Of a stretch of DNA of 53,007 nt, positions 24,701 through 36,700 are shown one piece after another (the first letter of the stretch is position 1; each line of letters starts with the position of its first letter). Both the position numbers and the translations under genes were made by a program. The DNA lies in assembly GCA_903837355.1 (NCBI GenBank), contig CAILUI010000198.1:1-53007 (forward strand), in the 5' to 3' direction. The notes below the pieces were generated by a model. The model ran no database searches and was not told where the DNA came from. It was given only the letters and a program-made list of their open reading frames with translations. The DNA is from an uncultured Victivallales bacterium (GTDB lineage Bacteria > Verrucomicrobiota > Lentisphaeria > Oligosphaerales > JAFGRS01).

Positions 24701-27700
24701 GCTGTTCAGGTTGGAGTCCGTACGCGGGTAGTAGCTGTAGAAGAGCGTAGTGCCATCCTTGCGGGTGACGGTCGCCGTCCGCCCGTAGCGGTCGTAGGTG
24801 CGGACTTCGCTGCAAGTCTCGTCGCCGAGGTCCTCCTCTGACTCGACCCCATAGTGGTATGTGGTCTCAACAGGCCGGCCGGCCAGATCGCAGAGCGTCC
24901 GGGTGGCCTGACTGCCGCGCAGGACGATGCTGCTGCCGCCGGCCACGGAAGTAAGGGTCCGCGTAGCGCGTTCGTCCTGCTGCCCCAGAGCTTCCTGCGT
25001 GGTCACGGTAGAGCCGTCCGGGGCGATCTGGCGGGCCGAGGCGCAGGCGTCCGGATCGGCGACCACGCCCGGCGCGCCGATGCCCGAGGGCGCAATGCGG
25101 TAGGCGTCGCTGCCGGTGGCGCCAAGCTCGGGGACCTCTGTACGTGTGAGGTGATTCGTTGCATTGAAGGAGCTGACCGGGGCGTTCGCCAGGCTGTTGC
25201 CACTGGCCGTACTGTCGTGACCCGAGGAGTCGCTAAGCAGCATGCCGTCCTTGTCGAACTGGCGGGTGATGCTGTAGGCAGGAGCGCCGGTGCCGGAGCT
25301 GGTCTCGGTGCCGACGGCATGGCCCACGCAGTTCCGCGTGGTCACTCGGGTAACCGTGGGCGTGCTGCCGGCAGTGGTCTCAGAAGTCTGCGTGCGGCTG
25401 GTGTAGTCCACTTGCTCCGCCTGGACCGTCGTGCCGGCGACGTACTGGGTCGCCGTCGCCGGATCGCCGTTGGCGTGGTAGGTGTAGACGACGTGACTGA
25501 GCAACTGGCCCCCTGCGGCCTCGCTCCAGGTCTCGTCGGCCTGGCCGGCGCCATTCCACAGCGAGTAGGCAACGCCGCCGGAAATGAGGTTCTCTGTGAT
25601 GCTGGCGCGGCCAGACCAGTCGCGGGTGATCTGCACCTCGTCTTCCGCGACTGAGGCGCTGAAGGCATCCGAGCCGCTCCCGTAGAACCTGGAGATGAGA
25701 GTCGGCTCGCCGTTGTCATTGAGGGTAGTGATCTCCGCGACGGCGCCGAGGGGCAAGTCCCGGCTGATCGGGCCGTCAGGCAAGTCGTCCGCGGTGATGA
25801 CGGTGGTGGTCCGTCCTGCGCTGTCGTAGAGGAGATGCGTGTAAGCCTGGTTGGGGTTGAGGACCCAACTGGGCCGGGTGGCGGCACCGTCGTAGCCATA
25901 GGTGGTCGTGAGCGTCTCGTTCTGCCCGGGGGCCGTGCTGGCGCTCAGGCGACCGGAGTCATCGTACTCGCTGGCCGTCGCCGATTCGACATAGTGGTAC
26001 GTGGCGGTGGCGGGGCTGCTGCCCTCGGCGACCGGGTTGTGGACGGTGTGGGCTGTCTGCCGCCCGCGGTTGTCGTAGGCGTAGGTCTCGACCACGCGGC
26101 TGGCGCGATCGCCGTCGCGCATCGTCGGGTGCCAGGTCACGGTCCGGTTGCCGAACCCATCGTAGGCGTGGAGGGTCGTGGCGGCCTTGGTCGTCACCTC
26201 GCTGACGATGTTGCCGGAGATATCGTGACCGGTGTAGGTGGTGAACCTGTCACTGCTGGGGGCTGACAGCGACGGCATGGTAGTCACGGAGTAGATGTAA
26301 CCCTCCAGGTCCATGAGGTTCTGATAGCGGTCGTTGGTCTGGTAGTAGGAGTACTCGGTGACGCTTCCGTCTGTCCGGACGATCATCTCCACCTGGCCAT
26401 GGTCGTTGTAGGTGTAGTAAGTTGTGAGGGGAACGCTCGAGCTGGCGCTCTGGTCGGGGACGTCGACCCATGCCAGCACGGCCAGCGGCCCGGCGTAGTG
26501 GGAGTACGCATAGGAGCCGTCGGCGTAGTCCGCTGTGACGTTCTGATGGAACGCCCCGGGGTCATACGTGTAGGTGTCAACCAGGTCGCTGGTGCTGTTG
26601 CCCGTTACGCCGCCATCGGCATTGGCGCGGCTGCCGGCACTGCGGCGTACCTCGGTGACATCGGCGGTGCCGCGCTTGTCCGTGGAACTGCCGCTGCCGT
26701 AGGTCGTGGTCACCGCATCGAGGAGCGGGTGGACGGTGGTGGCCAGGCGCCGCTCGGCGTTGTAGCTGAAGTCCGTCATCAGCGCCAGGCCAGTCGGATC
26801 GACGTCTTCCGTAGCGCACAGCACCGGGTCCGCCGTGGAGAACTGGTAGGCCGTGAGTACACCATTGGTGTCGGTATGGGTCGTGAGCAGGCCGCTGCGG
26901 GTGAAGTTCTCCGAGCAGCGCGGCGTACCATGCCCCCAACTCACGCCACTGACCTCGCCGGAGGGGGCCGTCTCGTAGGTTACCCCGAACCAGTCGTCGT
27001 CGCCCGCGGTGCCGATGGCGACAAGGCGGTCATCCTCGTCATAGGCGTAGGAGACGGTGCAGGAATCGGACATGGACACGTTCTCCGCGGTCACGGCCGT
27101 GAGCCGCCCGCGGTCGTCGTAGGTGTAGCGGATGAGCCGGCTGTCGAAGTCGCGCACCCAGGCCAGCCGGGTCCCACGCGCGCCGAGGGACTGGAAGGCG
27201 AAGGAGTAAGGCCGGTCCATGTCGTCGACGACCTGATCGATGACGTCGAATTCGTTGTACCGGAAGGTGATCCGGTTCCCGAACCGGTCACGGTGGTAGC
27301 GCAGGCGCAGGGCCTGCTCGCCCTTCTCGGCCCGGTAGAGGGTCTCGCCGCCGCCGGTGTGGCAGATGAGGATCTCGGTGTCGCTGGCGCGGAGTTCGGC
27401 TTTGATGTCGTAGCCAGGGGGTATGACCAGGTCGCTGCCGCTGGGGCTGCGGGCGAACACATCGCGGCGGCCATCGGGCCCGCAGAAGATGAAGCCGGCC
27501 CCGTCGGGGACAAAGCAGGCTTCCCAACTGGCGCTCCAGCCCGGCCCCAGGCTGCCGCTGCCCGGATGGCCCGAGCGGTACGTCTGGGCTACGCTGAAGT
27601 CCAGCATGCGCCCCGGGACCGCAAAGCTGGTGTGGGACACCTTAAGTTGGCGGTTGTGCAGGAGGACGGTCGGCGTCACGGCCATGCCCTTGGTGGGGAA

Positions 27701-30700
27701 GGCAAACGCCGCCGCGGGGGTCACGCCCGTGACGGCCTCGTAGTCGTCGAGGGTGGCCTGGATTGGGACCATGGCCCGGGACTCCAGACCCTTGAGGCTG
27801 ACCACCAGGATCTCTCCGGGCAGGACAACGATCTCGTTCGTGACCGGGTCGAAGCGACTGCCGCTGTCAAGGTGGTCGGTGAAGGTGAACACCGGCCCGG
27901 CGATCTCCACGCCGCGGCCGTCGAACGCGGATGCCGTGCTGACCGGCGCGACACTGACTATGCCAGAGCCACCGGTGCCGATCACCGGTACCGGCGAACC
28001 GTCACGGCGGAGGATGCTGAGCACGAAACGGGCGTCCGCCGGCAGCGTTCCGCCCAGACGCTCCTGGCTCAACCACCCCTCTACCGTGAAGTCCTGATAG
28101 ACCGGAGGCGTGGCTGCTGTGGCTACGGTGAGGGTATGTGTGGGACTGGCGCCCTGGAGGATGGCGACGCCTTCTACGTACAGATTGACGGTCTGGGTGG
28201 TGTCCGAGACCCCCACCGTATCGCCGGCATCCGCCAGCACGGCACCCATGTCGGGGGAGGTCCCGACGAGGGCCGTGCTGGCCGTCCCAGACATCGGCCG
28301 CGGGTCCGCGACGAAGAGCTGCCGCTGGAAACGACCGAAGCGGGACTCGCGGCGCTTGAGCCCAAAGGTAGAGGTCACCTTGCCCATGGCCTTGATGGAC
28401 TTGGTGGCGGTCTCGAACTCGCCGAAGACGCGCACGTAGTGCACGTCCGGTGCATCGATCGCCCGGGTTCCGGAGGTGACACTGGCTACGTAGAGGTCGT
28501 CTTGCGTGCTCCGCTCCCCGTCCAGGTCACCCACATCGATGCTGACTACATGGTGGCTGACATAACCCAAGGCGCTGGTGAAACTTAGGGTGAGGTCGTT
28601 CCAGCCACACGTGACGTCGTAGTTGCGGACATTGACGCGATAGGCGGGCCGCAGGTCGGCGCTCTCGTAGCGCAGGATTGCCGAAGCCGGCAGCGCGGCG
28701 CCGTTGACCGCAGCGGAGACTGCGAAAGAGAAGGGGTTCTCGGCGCAGAGGGCCAGGGGATCCTGGACAAACACATCGAAGTCCACGATGGACGCGTCCC
28801 TGGTTGGGTCTTTGCGGATGAACAGCGTGGACTCATCCACGGCGATCTGGGCGTAGGGCTGGGAGAGGGGGACGAACTGGTACACCGCGTCGTCGAGTTG
28901 GAGCTGTGCAGGTTGGAGATGCGGGGCGATGGCTAGCCCGACACCGTAGACGCGGTAGTTCAGGAAGTACTGCATGGCATAGTAGTAGATCCCGTTGACG
29001 ACATAGACATCGGTATTGCGTACGCAGCCTTCGGCCTCTTCCCCGAGCCAGCCTACCTCTGGAGCACCCGCAAAGCTGCCGCGGATGTTCGGGAAACTGC
29101 AGGAAGCGGTGAATGGGTAGGAACCGGTGGTCAGTTCCCTCGGCGGCAGAGGCGAGACATCAAGCCCCGGGGGTACGTTCTCGCAGGCCGCGTGGTAGTC
29201 CGCAGGCCGCGCAGGGCCGTAGTCTCCGGTCGAGACGCTCAGCACGAATGCCTGACTCTGGCCAGGGTGCAGGACCGCGCTGGTGGGCGTAAGCGTCGCC
29301 CGGCGGGCGACAGGACCAGCCAAGGCACCCCAGCCCGAGCCCCCGCCGCCCCCACCGCCCCCGCCGCCCCCACCGCCCCAGCCAATCCAGCCCGTCGACG
29401 CGTCCCAGTCCGTCGACACACTCCAGTCCGTCCACTCGCTCCTCCCTGGAACCGTTACCCACGATCCACACGAGGCCTTCCACGTGATGGCGTAGCCGTT
29501 CGCCAGGACCCCCATGTTCCCTGTACTCGAGAACCGGTCTGCGGCTCGGTCGTAGAAGCTGCCGGATGTCAAGTCGAAGCTGACCGTGTTGTGGCTGGAC
29601 GTGAGCTTGTACTCGGCGGTCCACTCGCGGTACTGCACAGACGGGCCTTGGTTGCACTCTGTCGCCGAGAACGTCCCGCCGGCGTCGCGGGGCATCACTG
29701 TCCCAGCGACCACTCTGAGGGCAGGGTTACGGGCAGGATCGAAGGGCTGTCCGCGGCAGACCTCGGCCATCTGCTCGATGGCTCCGCCTTGGTAGGTCTC
29801 CACGCTGGCCAACGCCACGGCGACGTTGCCGTTGGTCGTGCAGTTCGGAGCATGGCCAAAGTAGAAGCTCTGGTAGTCCTCAAAGTGGCCCGTGGCATGC
29901 AGAGGGTTATGCTCCACGTCGGCCAGGATGTTGGTCGCGTCATGGGGCCCATACTGGGCCGCGGAGAGCTCCCAGGACCACAGATCGTGAGCGCTTACCC
30001 CGAAATCACGGACATCGAGGATGCCTGACCCGCCCAGCTCGACGCTGTAAAGGCCGACGTGCATCGGGACCGGGTCCGGAGGCTTGTAGCCCGAGTAGTT
30101 CAGGACAAACTTGACTGCATCACCGAAGCCCTCGCCTGTCCGCTGCACAGCCGCAGCGCAGGCGTCGGCCACGAAACCGGAGGGCGTCTGGACGCTCTTG
30201 GTGAGAGTGTGCTGGAGTCCGAGGGAGACCTTCCTGCCCGGGACGAAGCTGATGACGCGGTTGAGGATGGCCCTGCGCCCGAAGGAGTCGGCAGCGAGGA
30301 CGGAGAAGATGTGGGGACTGTAGACCATGTCCCTCACATCGACGAACTCCGCCGCCGGGCTCTCGGCGCAGTGTCGCCAGATGTCGATGTGTTTGTTGAG
30401 CGGCAACATGAACACGGCTACGGATCTAGTCATCTGCCAGACGAAGAAATCCTCCTTCGGAAGAGGACGATTGTCCAGTCGGAACTCGAGGGAGTCCATG
30501 TCGAGCCGAAGATTATCACGCACAACCCCTGCAAGCAGGTAGGCCCCCTGCAGGTGCAGACCGCTGTCCCCCACCTGAAGGCCATGGTAGAGGCTGTGGT
30601 AGCCCAGGACGGGACTCGACCCAAGGGACGCGGCCAGAGTCACGGCAGGTTGGTTCACGTCTACCACGAGAGCGCAGCTCTTGGAGAAGAGCGTTCCGGA

Positions 30701-33700
30701 CATGCTGTACCCATCGATGGTGACGGTGGTATCGGTCGGATCGATGAGGATGTTGCGGGCCCAGAACGCCACCAACCCCGCGGGGGCCCCGGCGGTGGTC
30801 AGTGCCGCCACCTCGGTCCTGAGCCCGGTCGAGCCGTTCACGCTCACCTCGATCCACAGGACGGTACCAGGCGCGTAGCCGGCAATGCTCAGCAGCTTGT
30901 CTCCCGTCTCCATCACCGGCAGGGACTCGCTGGCGCCGGAAACGTGCGGGTAGAGAATGTAGACGTCACCCCCCAGATCGTAGGCATCCAGCGGCGTGCC
31001 CGCCGCGTCCACCGTGGCCCCCGGAAGCAGTCCTGCTCCGGATGCCCCCGAGGGGCCGGCCGGGAGGGTGGTTGCGTCTTCGGGGTCGCCAGTCCCGGCG
31101 AGTGCGGGCGTGGCTCCACCTGCCGCAGCGGCAGCCGCGGCCGCAACGGCGGCCTCCGCGGCACTGGTGTCGGGCAGCCCATCGGCATCGAGGTCCAGGT
31201 CTCTCGCCGTCGCGACCTCATCGCCATCCAGATCGTCCACGAAGCGCGGGGCCGCAGCCGCGATCTGGGCCGAATCGGCAGCCACGCTGATTACCGGGAG
31301 ATGCTGCTGCAGCACCCCACCTACGCTCAGGAAGGCCGGCCCGTCGGCAGGGGCGGCGACGTGGACCACGAGCAGGTCGGCAGCACTGCCGTCTGTGGTC
31401 TCGCCGGACTGATCACCTGCCACGGACCGGACCACCGGCAGGGAGACGGCGTAGCTGTCGTCAGCGGTGATCAGCTCGACTGTGGTGACGCCGGCGAGGT
31501 TGATCCCACGCAGCGTCACGGTCTGGGTCATCCCGGTGGCCAGGATGAAGGAGTCTACGCTCTCGATGATCGGGGCCTCAGACAGGCTGGCGTCCATGAC
31601 CACGTACGGGATGGTAGCCTCTGTGGCGGGGTACGCGTCTCCGGTTTCGGGGATGACGATCCTGATCTGGGGGTTGGCCGCAGGCAACTGGAGGGTCTGA
31701 CCCGTCAGCAGACGGGCAAAGAAAGGCGTGACACTGAAACGGCTCGTCACATCGGTCCAGGTATGGGGGGCCTGGACTGAAGGAACGTAGACCCGGACAC
31801 GGACGGCGTCGACGCCGGGATCGATATCCAGGTACTCGACCACATAGCTGGCGATCGTGGCCACGCCATTGGTGGCGAAGAGCGCTCGTCCCGAGGGAAT
31901 CGAGATCCGGCCCACCACCGGCCCGGCGTCGTTCGCGTACCAGTACACGGTATCCGTCAGAACTGTGGTCTCGGCGGGGTCCCCCGTGTCCGGCCAGGCA
32001 ACGGTGGCGGCGAACTGCAGGATGGTGTACCCGCTCGGCGGGAGGTCCACTCCCAGCTCCGCCACCGGCACGCTCTCGCCCGCGGCCAGCCGTTCGATCA
32101 CGTCCAGGGCGAGTTCCTGGCCGTTCAGGCTCATCCCCATCAGGCAGGGCGCGCCTTCCGGGGGCCCGCCGACACCAGTCGTGTCGATTCCGTGGAAAGA
32201 AGCCTGTACAGCACGGGCCCCGCCGGCCAGGAGACCCAGCTTGATCCCCATGGACACCCCTGCCGGTACGAAGATGAACTCCTGTTCAGGCAGGGTCGTC
32301 TCGTTTCCGGTCAGGTCCTCAACCACGAGCTGGACCGTATGCGTACCCGGGGTCTCGATGCTATCCACGGCCATCCAGAATGCGCCGTTCCCGACCGCCG
32401 CGCCATCGGGATTGGGGAGCACTTCCCGTCCGTCGATGAGGATCCGCAAGTCCCGGACGCCGGACACGTCCCGGATCAGGCCGCTAAGGACCAGTCGGCC
32501 GATGGCGACCGGGGGATCCGAGCCCTGACTGGCAGGTTCCAGGAGTGTAACGACTGGCGCCTCGGCGTCGAAGAGCACAGACTTGGCTGCGGTGGGTGCG
32601 CCGGTGCGGGAGACGGCTCGGACCAGCAGTGGCATGAGGTTGTCGGCGCCGTCCGCATCGCGGGCCAGGATACTGAGGGTGTTCAGCCCTGGCAGCAGGT
32701 CCTCGGCAGGACACAGAGTCGTAGACACCTCCAACTCGACGCGCCGGGCAACCCGGCTGTAGACGAAGGGAGGCGGAAGGTCGGGGTTGTCCTCCTCGCC
32801 ATCGACGAAACTCGCCTCGCGGGAGTAGGTGACGAACGGTTCCTGGCCATTGGCGTCCACCGCGACCCGCACCAGCGTACGGTCAGCGGCCCGGGCCCCA
32901 ACCAGCGCGAACTGGGCGCTGGCGGCAGACGCCGGAATGGCGGGGATGTCCAGATCGATGTTGTTGTGTATCCACTCCGGAATCGACCTGCCTTCCGCCA
33001 CAGCCCACTGCCGCAAGGTACGTACCGGCTTGCCGTCGAGCAGCAGAGAGCAGGTCTGGTCCAAGATCACCGGGGCGACGTTGGCCGGGGCTCCGGCCAC
33101 AGTCACCGTCTTGACGTAGTGGGGGGGAGTTTGGCAGACGGGAATCTCGCCGGCACCCGCCTCCGTCGAACCTAGGTTCGGCACAGGCAGAGGATCCGTC
33201 GCATCCGGCAGTGCGTCGTCCCACGGGTCCAGCGTGAATCGGTAGCTGCTCGGGGCCTCCGGCGTGGGGTTGAGGATGCCGCCGACGGGAACCGCGAACG
33301 CCCGGCCGTCCCCATGGAAGAAGAAGAGGCTGCGGTCAATATCTGTCAGCAGTTCGCCGATGGATGCTGCCTGCGTGGCGCTGGGAAAACCCAGGGCCTG
33401 CGCCTGCGTGATGTGGGTGTAGGACGGCCAGTGCCCGGCCAGCAGATCAAGGCGGGCCGGGGCGCCCTCGTGCAGGCGCACCAAGACCCGCTCAATGGTG
33501 GCCAGCGGTCCCCAGTCGGTGCCCTCCGGGCCGGGTTCATTCCGCCATAGGGCATAGCCGTGGGTGTCGTCCGGGTGACTGGCCACTTCCAGCGTTGCCA
33601 GCCGGTCGCCCGTGTCGACCTCAAAGACGGGCTTCAGCCCCGGGGTGAGCGTCACGGACTCGCTGTCGTTGGTCGAAACCGTACGCGTGAGGGGCTCGGA

Positions 33701-36700
33701 GCGACCATGGTCGCTCTCGGCGAACAGGCGCAGGGTCAGGTTGCGTCCCCGCAGGTGCGCGAGGCTGATGGGATTGTTCTCGTCGGGCAGGAACGAGAGG
33801 TCCAACGCCGTCGCATTGACGGACGTCTGGTAGAGCAACGGCTGAGTCCGCGGGTCGATCCCCGGCTCCGGATCGGGATCGTGGATGATCAGCAGGTAGC
33901 GGTCCGGCGTCTGGTTCCGGTAGGGAGTCCACTCCAAATGGATACTGTCGTCACCCGGTCTCACGACGAGGTTCTCGGGGGGCCTGATCGTGGTGTCAAC
34001 GACGTAGCGTCCGCTGGGGGTGAGGTGATTCAGCGCTGCCGCCACGTAGGGGAAGCCGTCACCCGCGGCCCCCAGTTGGGCCAGAGAGGCGACGTTCGGC
34101 ATCCCGGGAACCACCGCCACCGCCGTCACGCCGTATGAGCCGGGCTGGTAGGTGTGGCGGTAGACCTCCGTCACGCCAATCGGTCCGCTGACCACGTTCC
34201 CCTTCGTGGAGTCGGGCGCCCAGATAGCCTGCGTTGCTGGTGTCGAGAGGAACAGGGGCTGGAAGAGGAAGTCCGAGGCCGTCTCGTGCTGCTCCCCCTC
34301 GGCATCCAGGCAGGCAACCTCAGTGTGCAGGATGCCTGCCATCGGCACAAACCCGGCCGCGTCGCTGTCCAGGGCGCCCGTCACCACCACGAGGCCGCAG
34401 AAGGACACGCCGTTTACTATCCCTGGCCCGGGGGCCACGCGCACGGCTTCGCCTTGGCTAGGCTGCGGCGCGAGGAGCGTTATCTGGGGAACTGGTTTGG
34501 GCGTGCTGCCGGATGCCTGGGGGACCACGAACGCATTCCCCGGAACCGGTGAGAGCAGGCTGCACTCCCGGCCGTCGACAAACGCCGTGAGCCGCCCCGG
34601 AGCCGCCAGGAGTCGAACCCGGTTGGGCTCGAGCGCGTCCCCGCTGGAAGGCTCCAGACTCGTGCGGACGGTGTATCCCGGTGCGACCACATCGACATGC
34701 GCCCCTTCCCCGCGTGAAGCCGCCAGGAACTCGATGCTCCAGGTATCGGACACCAGCCCCTGCGGCGGGCTGAAGCTGAGGCTTGGCACTTCTCTGGCGG
34801 TGCTCTGGAGCCACACATAGCCGCCGCCGGCCTCGTCCGTGCCCTCGACGGGTGTCACGGCCTGCGGGAAGTACGCCCACACGTCCGACACGGGGTTCGT
34901 CGGCGAAGTGGCGCAGACATCCACCGCCGCGGCCGTCTCAAGGGCAATCTCGGCCCACCTGATGGGAGCGCGAACCGTGGGGGCGGGTTCAACCCCAGTT
35001 GTGGTGGCGGGCATGTAGCTGAGATTGCCGAGTCGGACGATGGAGGTGGCGTCGAAGGCGGAGCTGATCGCGCTCGTGAAAGGCCATGGCGCACCGCCCC
35101 CGAAGACGCCCTGCGGCCGCAGGAGTGTGCCGTTGGCAGTGACTCGGACGAGGGTCAAGTCCCCCGAACCGTTGGAGCTAGCAGGTTCCACATGGACATC
35201 AACTCGGTTCTGGGCGGTGCTGGAGACGGCAAGACGCGCCCCTGCGAACGTGATGTCGTTCCCATCGTACGTCAGTGCAAGGCTGGGCCCGCGGGCGGCG
35301 ACGGCATCGAAGAAGGTCCCACGGAAGCTGTCGAATCTCACGAGGAACGACACCGACCAACTGGGCCCGAGCGGCAGGACGGCGGGGTTGGACTGGTAGC
35401 CGTCCGGCATAATGGTCCCAGCCTGAACGGCGAGGGCCTCCGCCGCCCCGGTCCGCTGGGAGTAGGACGGAATGAAGCATGAAGGTGACCGCAGACGCGT
35501 GGTTCGCGAGTCCCCGGCCTGGAAACTCCAGCCTGCGGGCAGGGTCGGTGAGTCGATGGACGTGTGGCTGGCCACCGTTCCCCCCCCAAGCGGCAGCGTT
35601 GCGGGGACCGCATAGGCGTCCCCCAAGCCACTTGCGCCCCAGACGCCGCGCGGCACGAGGTGAGCCGAGCGAGGAGCAAAGGACGCCGGCAGGGCGGCAT
35701 AGGCGGCACTCACTTCGACCAGCACCCCGTTCTCCAGCCTGTGACATGGGATGTTCCTGAGCAGAGGCACGGCCTCGGTTCGGGCCCTGTCCAGGGCCTC
35801 GAAAAGCGGTGTCCGCAGGTCGATGTCGAAGCTGGCCACCGTGTCGTCGGGAGTCTCCCAAGCGAGGTCGAGGCGGCCGTCGGCGAAGGAACTGCCCGTC
35901 TGGTCGACGGCTGCGACGGGGATGACCGCCGTGTTCTCGGGCGGCGCTAGGGCAGCGAACTCCGGGGCGTCGATGGCGCCGTAGATGTAGGCGAAGTGCC
36001 GAACGGCGATGGTCGTTGCCGAGGCCGCGTCAAGATGGCCGAGGCGGAGGGCGAGGAGACTGAAGCCGGTGACGGTGCCCATGTAGCGTCCGTCCATGAA
36101 GGCATGCATCGTGTCGTCACTGTCCATCAGACGGAGGCTGTGGATGTCGCCCCCCGGCACGAAGCTACCCAGCGATGTGTCCCCCACGTGGAGTTGGCCG
36201 TCGCCGACTCGAATCGACTTGGATGAGGTAAGGGACTCGAACTGGAGGATGTCCGTCGGCGTGATGACCGGGAAAGAGGCATCTCCCACGGTCATCATTG
36301 CCGGGCAGAGGACGAATTCGAGTTCGACACTCCAGCGCGGCACGGGGATCGGAACCCGCGGGGCGCGATATGCGGCGCCGTCGGTGAAGCGCAGCCAGTC
36401 GCCTTCGGTCGCGATGCCTGCCGGGTTCGAGGCGCGGAACCGTACGCTCGCGTAGTTCGACGGTGTAGTGAGCACCTTGACGATCCCGTTCCGGGCCATG
36501 GGGCGTGCCTGGAAGAGCACGCCCGCACCGGCCGGACTGCGGTTCCCGAACGTGTCGATTGCCTGGACGATAAGCCGGTATGGCATGGGGGTCGGGATGG
36601 GGATGGTGATCGACCGGGACTGCGTGAAGGCCTCGTACTCCGGCAGTCCTATCACCGTCACGCGGTAGGTGGCCACATCGTCCGCAGCTTCGTAGCCGGA

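Noticed and set aside
21914..24841. 975-codon open frame on the plus strand inside the giant Rhs gene
   Set aside because: It is the antisense shadow of GC-rich Rhs repeats: Val/Gly/Ala-rich, no ribosome site, no recognisable domain. The minus-strand frame has clear YD repeats.
26399..28588. 729-codon plus-strand open frame
   Set aside because: Antisense shadow of the Rhs shell region, with the same composition problem and no start signal.
29335..29385. C-rich repetitive stretch as a CRISPR or tandem-repeat locus
   Set aside because: It is coding sequence for a poly-Gly run in the giant protein. No spaced direct repeats occur, and no CRISPR array was found in the window.
30059..31780. 573-codon plus-strand open frame
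   Set aside because: Antisense to the Ig/TIG-like part of the giant gene; Arg/Gly/His-rich with no domain.
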